From NCBI GenBank assembly GCA_001584585.1, contig LSYV01000012.1, forward strand, positions 1,897,904-1,947,675: a stretch of DNA of 49,772 nt, written 5' to 3'. Origin of the DNA: Gonium pectorale (taxonomy: Eukaryota > Chlorophyta > Chlorophyceae > Chlamydomonadales > Volvocaceae). The notes under the pieces were generated by a model. That model was not told the DNA's origin. It ran no database searches and saw nothing but the letters and a program-made list of their open reading frames with translations. Position numbers and translations under genes: made by a program. Shown one piece after another: positions 41,495-49,772 of this stretch; position 1 is the first letter of the stretch, and each line of letters begins with the position of its first letter.

Positions 41495-44400
41495 TCAAGA
41501 GGCGGCGCCAGACTGGTGGGGCGAGGGGTAGTACCCCGGGTACTGCGGCACGTTCTGGCCGTAGGCGCCCGCCGGGTCGGCCGACATGGACGCAGGCGGG
41601 TGCGGCGGGTAGTGGCCCGCAGCCAGCGCCGGCGCCGGCACGGGCGCCGCCAGCGGCGCGCCGCCGGGCACATAGGCGCCGGGGCCGTAGGGCGGCGGCA
41701 TGCCTGGGGCGCCCATCTGCGGCTGCGGCGGCGCGACGGGGCTGGCGTCCATGATGATGAGACGACCCGCCTCGTCGGTGCCCCAGCGGACCTGGAGGGA
41801 ATGAAGGCACGAAAGCTGTGATTCGAGGATCATTGCTTCCCAAGTGAGCCTTTTGGGGCGTATCGAGACGCGCGCGGCATGGGTGCTCGGGGGCGGTCGG
41901 AAGTGCGGGGTATTGGGCGGAAGCCGGTGGGTAGCAAGTACCAGGAGCGCCAGCGTGAAGCTCCCGACCCCCTCGCATCCCGCCCAGTCCGCCCGGTACG
42001 CATCCAGCCGCGCCCCTCCCCCCCCCACACACACGCCTACGCCCCTCCTCCTCTACAGCCGCCCACCCCCGCGACCACAGCGCCCACCTTGTAGTGCACG
42101 CCCGTCTGCGGGTGCGCCACCAGCTCGGCGCCGATGGGGATCTGCATGCGGGTGCCGTCGTCCATGGTGTGCGTCACGTCGCGCTGCCCGCTCACGGCCG
42201 CCGCCTCCATCTCGGCGCGGCGCGCGATGTTGAGGAACACCTCCTCCAGGCTGGTCAGGCTCAGCTGCACGTCGGTGATGCCCAGCGTGTCACGGGAGGC
42301 CTGGCGGGGTAAGGTGGGGGACGGGGGGTGAGGCTCGATGGGCTGGAGGGCGCTCTCGGGAGCACGAGGTGAGAGTAATGGGGCGAGGGCGCGGAGGTGC
42401 GGGCGGGAGGCGACGAAGGAGGCGGCCCGGGCGGGGGGGAGGGGGCGCGGCGCGTCGAGGAGGGCTGGCGGAAGGGTGGATGTGCCGGCGCCGGCGCTGG
42501 GCTGCTGGCAGCAGGTGCTGGGCAACAGGGGCGCACAGGGCGCCAGCGTGAACGCAGTTGCTCATATCAAACTATACATCTCGCGTTCTGTTGGGGAACG
42601 AGGCCTGTGCTAGGGGAATCCTGTGCGTGCAGGTACCGTGTGAAGGTACCGTGTGAAGGTACCGTTTGAAGGTACCGTGCGTGCAGGTACCGTGTGAAGG
42701 TAGGCAGTGGGCCCCAATAAACGCGGGAGGATTCGTAGCTGAGAGCCCGCATGAAACCCTGGCCCTGGTGACGAGCTCAGCCGTCCTGGGCCATGGCACC
42801 TTGACGCCATCAACCCGCGAGCGCGCACCTCGAGGTCGCGCAGGAAGCCATTGAGCAGCGCCTCCTTGTCGCGCGCCACCAGGAAGGTGATGTAGGCCTT
42901 GGACTCCTCCACGGGGTCCAGGCCCAGGCGCTCCTGGCGCACGGGGCAGGCAGGCAGGCGGGCACGGGAACGGCTTTGAAGCAAGAGCCGAGCGGCGGGG
43001 GCGGCTGCTTGGCAGGACCCAGCACGCGCCCACGCAAGCCCCCACGACCGCCCGTAATGACGGTAGGAGACACCCTGCGGAAAAGTCAGGGACCGCGCTC
43101 CCGCGCTCCCAGGCTCCCAACGGCCAAGGCATGTGATGCTCGCGAGTGCGCGATCCCCCCAGGCGCCCCCGCTCCCCTTGCCCGCCCCCTCGCCCCCTTC
43201 CCCCCGTGACCCGTCACTCACCTGCACAAACTGCTTGACGGCCGCCGCGCGGCGCTCCACCGCCGCCGGCGTGTCGGGCTGCTGCTGCGCCTGGCCGGTC
43301 GCCGCCGCGGCCTGCGTGACGCTGACCGCCAGCGAGTAGCCCGAGCCGAACCGCTGCTTGAGGCGCAGCGAGGTGCCGATGCAGCGCAGCTTGCCGCGGG
43401 CCATAATGGCGATGCGGTCGCCCAGGATGTCGGCCTCCTCCATGGAGTGGGTGGTCAGCACGATGGCGCGGCCGGGCTTAGACTCCTGAATGATGTCCCA
43501 CACGTAGCGGCGGGAGATGGGGTCCTGTGGGCGGGGCGGGGGGGGGCGAGGGGTACACGCGGGCATCGTGACGAAGGGAAACGGGTCGGAATGAGTGGCG
43601 CTGAATCGTAATTGCGTAGGGGAAGGGGGCGAAATTGCGTAGGGGAAGGGGGCCGGTGCACGAGGCGAAATCGGCGTAAGGGCGGGTGCGGGAATGGGCA
43701 GTGGCGAGGTGGGCGGGGATAACATATACAATTTGCAGAGCTTTGCCACACATAACGGTATCTGAGTCGCCGTTGATCTCCCGCGCCCGCTGCCGCCTGC
43801 CCTCCCCTCCCGAACCACTCCCCTGACCCTGCCACCTACAGCTCCCCGGGGCCACCTTGCAGAGCCATGACCACGCCCCTCTTTTCCCCACCCCCCTGAC
43901 CCTACGCCCAGACCCTCCTACGCGGCGAACCGACTTCCCCTGCTGTCCCTGCCGCTTGCCCTCGGCCCGCCGCGCCCCTCGCCCCGCCCCGTCCCGCGCT
44001 TACCATGCCGGTGGTGGGCTCGTCCAGGTACACGATACGCGGGTCGCCCAGCAGCGCGATGGCCACACTCAGCCGGCGCTTCATGCCGCCGCTGTAGGCG
44101 CCCGCGCGCTGGCCGGCGGCGTACGTCAGCTTGACCTTGTCCAGCAGCGACGAGATCTCAGACGCCACCTGCGGCACCGCGGTGCATCACACCGGGGCGG
44201 GGACAAGCTGTCAGCGGCATTAGGGCGGGCAATGGGCCGCAGGCGCGACCGTTGCATGGAATCGGGCCTTGGATTGAAGGGCCTGCGCATGAGGAAAGTG
44301 AGTGTAGGAGGGGGGGAAGGGAAGCGCAGGGCGGTGTGGTTCTGCCGCTTCGTTCCTCGCCTCGTGTCGGGGCGAGGGGGAGGGATTCCTTCGCCCACAT

Positions 44401-47400
44401 ACACTCATATACGCATACATCGTTTTCCTTGTCAACACTCACATGCTCATACTCCTTTTGATGAGCATAGAGGCAGATCTCCGCGCTGGGCGGCGGGCAG
44501 CGCCCCACCCCCAGACCCCCATACGCAGCACCCACCCGAACACCGACCACACGCCCCAGAACGCTCGCCCACCGCCCATGCGCTTTCGCCCTTCCGCCCA
44601 TCCACGGCTGCCCCTGCCTTCCCGGCGCCCCGGCTGGCGCACCTTGCGGCGCGGCAGTCCCTTGACGTGCCCGTAGATGGACAGGTGCTCATCGCCGCTC
44701 AGCTCGTTCCACAGAATGTCAAACTGGGGGCACACGCCCATCTGCGGATGGGGGGGCGGGGCATGGGGAGATGGGCTTTGGGGGCGGTGCTACCTTTCTA
44801 CCTTAACCCTACTCTATGCCCACTTCCTTCATGGGTCTTTACTTTTCGGCTCTCGCCTCTGCACGCTCGTAAGCTAAAAAGGTGCGCTCGCGCCCGCACG
44901 AATGCCCGCCCGGCCGCACGGGCGCAGCCCGGGCAGCGGCGCGCACTGTGAGTCCGACGAGTGACGACACGCACGGGAGCCGCACACCGCTGTGCGTGTG
45001 GAGACCCACCTGCGCTCGGATGCGGTCCAGGCCTCCCGAGTTGCTGATGGGCTCCTCGTACATCAGCGCCTCGCCGCCGGTGGGCGGGATGGCGCCTGCG
45101 CAGGTGGCCGGTGGCGGGGGGAGGAGTGCTGGGTGATGCGTTACTTGCAGCCGGTTAGAGCTGCAAGCCGCAGCAGCAGCAGCGGCCCAAACGTGCAGCA
45201 AGGCATGCGGGCCCGCCAAGGTTGCAGGCTTGACTTCGCCAAAACACCACGTCGCGTAGAAAACCCGCGACTATGCATTGCCACTTACCGGTAAGGCAGT
45301 TGATGGTGGTGGTCTTGCCCGCGCCGTTGGGGCCCTGGCGGTGGAGGGGCGGGGGTGCGTCAGGGCGCAGCAAGGGGAGCTACTTGCGCAGGCCGTTTCT
45401 TCCCCTCCACATCCCGTAATTTTGCAGTCCCCTTTTCAGGCCGTTGCAGGCCCGTGCGGGCGGCGGGTCAAACGGGCTGCGCTTTCAGCACAGCGAGCCT
45501 AAGGCCCCTCACTCCTTGAGTTCCCGCATCGTCCCCAGCTCCTCTCAGAAGACACCACACGTCCCGCCCCCCGGGCGCCCAGCCCCACCAGCAGGCAGAA
45601 CAGCTGTCCCTGCTCGATGGAGAACCAGCTGCCCTGGATGGCCCAGAAGTCCTCGGTGCGGCCGCAGCAGCCGCAGCAGCCCGTGCCGCCGCCGCGGTAC
45701 AGCTTGGTCAGGCCGTACACCTCAACCGCATTGGCGGCGGAGCCGGAGGGACCCACCGACTGCAGGGCCATGGCGCCGGCGGTGCCTACGAGGGATGGGG
45801 AGGAGGGGCAGGGCCGGGGCGGATGCGGGGGCGTTGTTGGCGCGCGAGTGTGTGAGTATGGCGTGTGGGTTGTTGAGGGGAGTAGGTGTGAGCGGCAGGC
45901 GCAGGGTGTGTACGAGCGGATTGCGGGCGGGTGGCGGTGGGGAGCTGCTTCTTCGGGGCCCCCAGGCCCTGCAATGGCGAAGCATTCAGTGGCACAACCA
46001 CCCTCGGCCATGCTGGCGGCGCGCATAGGCCGTGTCTTCCTCCGGCTGCACACCACCCGTCGGCCCCGCTGCCGCCCAGCCACCCATCCTTGGGCCCAAC
46101 AATAGTGCAACGCACCCACAACCGAAATGACAATGGCCAAGGTAGCAGGGGGCACCGTACCCACCCGTCCTGTGCTGCAGCAGGGCCTTGATCTTGTCCT
46201 CCTCCGCCCGAACGTCCTCGTCCAGGTCGGCGGGGCTCGGGGGAGGGTGCGGGCCGCGGCCGGCGGTCTGGCCGCGCTGCGCCGCCGCCAGCTGCTTCTC
46301 CACGGCACGCAGGTTGTTGGAGGCGCGGCTGAAGCGGGGCAGCCAGTAGCTGGGGCTGAAGATGTAGTAGAAGGGCCTGGAGGGAGCGGGGGAGGGGGAG
46401 GGGAGGGTGGCGGAGAGGGCTCGAGGGGTCAAAGGCGGTCTCGTCACCGGGGGGAGGGGGGTCGGGTGGGCGCGAGGGGTCGCGGTGGTTCATCCACGCC
46501 TCAGGGCGGGAGAAAAAGCAAGGCTGCGTACCGAGCGAGCGTAGCATGAGGGGATTCTTTGGATAGAGTGGAGCATAAGGTGACCACGAGTCCAGGGGGT
46601 GGGGGTGGGGCTGCGGGCGAGGTTGGAACCCGGGGTACGTGGCGCGCAAGGGGGGGGGGACCTGGACGGCCACACGCTCAGCCCGCGAGGGTGCGGAGCG
46701 CTGACGGGGTTTGGGGCGTGGGGGGCGCGGATTCTGGCCCAGCTGATGACAGACCTCACCCGACGAGCACTGCGCCGCGCCCAGCCGACCCGAGCCGACC
46801 CCGGTGCCTCACTTCTTGACGCCAAACTCGTTGGCCACGATGTTGTCGAAATAGACCGCCAGCAGGAAGTAGCCGCCCCATAGCGCCAGCAGCGCGCCGT
46901 AGATGGTGTTGAGCGACATGACGCACTCGTAGTTGCGGTACTCCACGCGGGGGTCGAACGGCGGCTGCTCGTCCACGTTGGGGATGTTCTTGCAGTACGA
47001 GCCGCGCTGCGACCACTTCAGGCCTGCGGCGGGGGCCGGGGGGTGGAGACGTTCAGGAGGGTGGAAGGCGTTTTTATTGGAGAGGCCTGTGCGTAAACAG
47101 CCAGGATGTAACCGATTCCCGACGTTTGCGACCCGGCAACGGCGGATGGCGCCCGCGTCTGCGCCCGCGCCCTCTCCGCTGGCGCCCAGCACCGACCGGC
47201 CGCCGCCCTCGCCCACCCCCACCCGCCCCACCCCAACCGCCTGGCGCGTTGCCGCCGCCGCATCGCCTCACCCCCTCACCCGGGTTGGCGCCGATGGTGG
47301 CGGCTCCCAGGTCGGTGAAGCCCTTTGCCAGCAGGTCCCAGGGCAGCATGGAGAAGATGACCGTCACGATGGCGGTCTTGTTGTTCATGTAGTAGTCGGG

Positions 47401-49756
47401 CGAGTAGGGCACCCCGAACAGCACCACCGTCTGCATGATCCAGCCCACGATGAAGATGGTGAAGCCCAGGTAGACCGCCACCTGGGGGGGGGGCAGGGGT
47501 GAGGGGGGGGGGACAGTAGGGAGGAGCTGGGGGCAGGGGAGCAGCGTGCGGGTGAACTGAGACACGGGGGCCCAGGGGGGAGGGGCAAGCGCGGCGCGTA
47601 GCACACGGCCGCGCGTACCGTGGTGCCGTGGCCCGGCTAGGGGCGCCGGGCGAACACTAGGCCCGCAAGCCAGCAGACCAACGCCGACTGCAACCACCAA
47701 CAGCCCCCCAACACACACACACGCACCTGAGGACGCCTTCCAGTCCACCCACCCACCCACCCACACCGCCCTCACCTGGGTGCGGCGGATGAAGGCCGCG
47801 ATGAAGAGCGCCATGCTGCTCATGGCCAGCTGGAAGAGGAAGAACAGGAAGAAGAGCAGGCCGTAGTTGTTGTTCAGGAAGAGGTCGAACTGCAGGATGA
47901 GGCCGTAGATGCAGATCGAGTGCGCCACGATGAACGCCAGCGTCACCTCCCACACCGCCCACGACAGCCAGTACGCCGAGTCGGCCATGCCCATGGTGCG
48001 CAGGGCCTTGGGGGGCGGGCGGGCGGGAAGGGAGGGCATTGGGGTTTGTCAATGGGGGTGCGGGGGTGGGAAAGCCAACCAAGTAAACGGATGTTCTCGA
48101 GTGGCGTAGGTCGGATTGCAGGAGGCGGGAGAGGCCCGGAGGAGAGAGTGGTACGTAGCCCGCCTGTCTGCCTCTTGCGCCGCCCCAGGTACTCCTTCGG
48201 AACCCCGACGACGGGTTGCGAAGCAGTCCGCCCGCGCCCCGCCTCCCGCACCACCCGCCCCACCTGCTTCAGGCCCAGCTCCTTCTCCGCCACCACGGTG
48301 CTGATCTGCGTCACGAAGCTGAACATGCAGGCCGCAAACACAAAGGGGCCCAGCACCTGGCCCAGCACCGAGACCGTGGCGATGGTGGGGTGCGCAAACT
48401 CCTTGAGCGACACCTCAAAGCTGAGCTGTGACGCCAGCGCGGATGCGTTGGGCAGCTGTCGAAGGGCGGGAGGATACACGAAGGGCGGGCGTTGCACGGG
48501 GGGCGGCGAGAGAGGGACAGATGCAATGAATTGAGCTCACGGACACAGACCCCACGGGGCCCGTGGCCCCTCCGCCCGCGGTCCCCCTGCGGTGCTTCTG
48601 CCCGCCGGTCCCCGCATGCGCAGGCCGCAGGCGCTCACCCCGCTGGCGTTCAGCTGGTAGCGTGCAATCTCGCGGTGCACGGCGGCCTGGAGGGGCAGCT
48701 GCACAAACTTGTTCGGGTGCTGCGGGAGGGCCGGGGGCGAGCGAGTGCGAGAGGGGGGGTCGGTTAGCTGCGCGACATGCACCGGCCGGCCGGCTGGCTG
48801 GCTGGCTGGCTGGCTAGCTGCCCAGGGGCACGGGCGGCCGGTCACGCAGTCGGGAGTCGGCCCTCCCCTCGTGCGTGACTCCCGGGAAGCTGCCACCGGG
48901 TCACGTTTGGTGCCAGCCCCCGGGGGGCACCCACGTCCCAAGCACGCTTCGCTAGTGCAGAATCTGAATAGCAGCAAACTGCTTAACGTGAAGGCAGAGT
49001 GCGTGCAGTAAGACGTGGGGACTTGGAGGTTCCCACATCGTTAGATTGCCCACAACACAGCAACCACGGTGCAAAGCCGAAGGGACGCAGCGGACGGGGC
49101 GGCCGCGCTTACCTGGAAGCTGCCCTTGAAGTACTTGACCTGCGGTGCCGGGGAAAGGGCGCTACTCAGTCCGTGGGCAAGCAATCCGTGAAGGGAAGGG
49201 GGCAGCGAGCGAGGGGCGCTTCGCGGGCAGGACTCGGCCCGGGAGCGGAGGGGGGGGGGCGGCAGCCGGGTGCGATGGTGAGGTGCTGAGGGGTGCTGCC
49301 GCGCTGACTCCCTAGTAGCGGTTGGTCCCTGTCGGACAGCGCGCAGCGCGCGGCAAGTGCGTACCGTGGTGTTGGTCTGGACGATGAATCCATCCAGGTT
49401 GGATCCAGCCTTCTCGAAGTGTACGGCAGCAAGTACGGTGTCGGGATTGTCGTACAGGTACGTCTGGATGTCGGCGCGGCTTGCGAAGCCCTCCACCTGG
49501 AGACGTCAACGAACATCGTGGGGTCACCATTAGCGCACATCAGTCAGCTGTGTCCCCAAAGGCCTGCAAGCCCCATCCACAGACGCAGCCGCACAGCGCG
49601 CTACCCGGGAACCCCTCCCCGACCCCCACGCCGTCCCCTCACCCCTTGCGTTGCGTTACGATCTTGCTAGAGTCGGGGCCTCCATGCCTGGACCCCCACG
49701 CCTCATCAAACAGGGCGGCTACAAACCCTCCATAGTCCCAGATCCTCCTTGCTCCT
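41495..49756 (-). CDS. ABC transporter, subfamily A, half-size (ATH type), 5' end missing
   Basis: Eighteen minus-strand exons join in frame: <49756-49660, 49496-49365, 49139-49113, 48719-48639, 48455-48264, 48006-47776, 47481-47280, 47023-46813, 46376-46165, 45785-45589, 45334-45289, 45095-45010, 44741-44643, 44168-44004, 43524-43222, 42933-42829, 42300-42088 and 41791-41495. They encode about 964 aa; the start lies beyond the clone end. The first exons give part of the luminal domain. About five or six membrane segments follow ([53 protein letters not shown]), then [16 protein letters not shown] as in plant ATH proteins. The ATPase has Walker [12 protein letters not shown]-loop MGVCPQFD, signature [10 protein letters not shown], Walker [14 protein letters not shown] and H-loop [10 protein letters not shown], so it should be active. 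After [12 protein letters not shown] come the ATH-type tail and an unusual Pro/Tyr/Ala-rich C-terminus of about 75 residues. ABCA proteins move lipids; the substrate and membrane here are unknown. Confidence 0.95.
42623..42703. repeat. 13-bp tandem repeat in an ABCA intron
   Basis: Five copies of GGTACCGT occur at 42632, 42645, 42658, 42671 and 42686, within a unit GTGTGAAGGTACC. The intron lies between the exons at 42829 and 42300. The array should vary between strains. Confidence 0.85.
43611..43656. repeat. 23-bp tandem duplication in an ABCA intron
   Basis: Copies at 43611-43633 and 43634-43656 begin ATTGCGTAGGGGAAGGGGGC and differ only in the last few bases. Confidence 0.8.
47746..47766. 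repeat. CCCA tetranucleotide run
   Basis: Five or so CCCA/ACCC units lie in the intron just before the ABCA exon ending at 47776, close to its donor on the minus strand. Confidence 0.7.
48787..48817. repeat. CTGG tetranucleotide microsatellite
   Basis: Roughly six GGCT/CTGG units in an ABCA intron, following a CCGGCCGG palindromic patch. Confidence 0.8.
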
Positions 49757-49772
49757 GAATTCGCCCTATAGT
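49757..49772. other. Probable cloning-vector sequence (EcoRI site and T7-promoter flank)
   Basis: The last 16 bases are an EcoRI site followed by CGCCCTATAGT. This matches, in reverse complement, the end of a T7 promoter and the adjoining polylinker found in BAC vectors of the pBeloBAC/pCC1 type. A chance 16-base match is very unlikely. It interrupts an ABCA exon exactly at the EcoRI site. It should be treated as non-genomic. Confidence 0.85.

Noticed and set aside
1..49772. CRISPR arrays, bacterial operons, rRNA or tRNA genes
   Set aside because: The DNA is eukaryotic nuclear with spliced genes; no regularly spaced repeats with unique spacers and no rRNA or convincing tRNA cloverleaf were seen by eye, although a tRNAscan run would be more reliable.

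Overview
The window reads as nuclear DNA of a volvocine green alga, most likely Chlamydomonas reinhardtii or a close relative. The evidence is high GC, many short introns with GTGCGY/GTGAGY donors and CAG acceptors, Ala/Gly/Pro-rich low-complexity protein segments, TGTAA-type poly(A) signals, and genes with plant-type orthologues. The last 16 bases (49757-49772) match the T7-side polylinker of common BAC/plasmid vectors, so the window appears to end at a clone-insert boundary. The species call is inference. The gene models come from joining exons by hand so that every splice keeps the reading frame; no transcript data were available.

Left part (1-17.5 kb): 1-3110 has no recognisable gene. Three tandem plus-strand paralogues follow (BTB-A 3111-5014, BTB-B 6423-8139, BTB-C 13457-15609). 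They encode BTB/POZ-BACK proteins of the kind that act as CUL3 ubiquitin-ligase adaptors. All three share one phase-0 intron at the same place. BTB-B has a one-base frame disruption near its 3' end. An unrelated six-exon gene (9555-12111), encoding a 384-aa putative organelle protein with two membrane segments, lies between BTB-B and BTB-C.

Middle part (17.5-36 kb): a complete ten-exon IMP dehydrogenase gene (plus strand, 507 aa) faces a four-exon EMC6 gene (minus strand, 113 aa, ER membrane protein complex). Next is a very large 15-exon minus-strand gene (about 2,119 aa) for a chromatin-type PHD plus extended-PHD finger protein.

Right part (36-49.8 kb): a nine-exon OST48/WBP1 gene (plus strand, 425 aa, oligosaccharyltransferase subunit) converges on a minus-strand ABCA gene. 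The ABCA protein is a half-size, plant ATH-type transporter. Its last 18 exons (about 964 aa) are present; its 5' end is cut off by the vector junction.

There is no operon logic here. The most unusual region is the BTB cluster, with patchy near-identity that suggests gene conversion, a lesion in one member, and basic, acidic-rich inserts inside the BTB fold. EMC6 and OST48 are both ER membrane-protein biogenesis genes within 13 kb, which may be chance.
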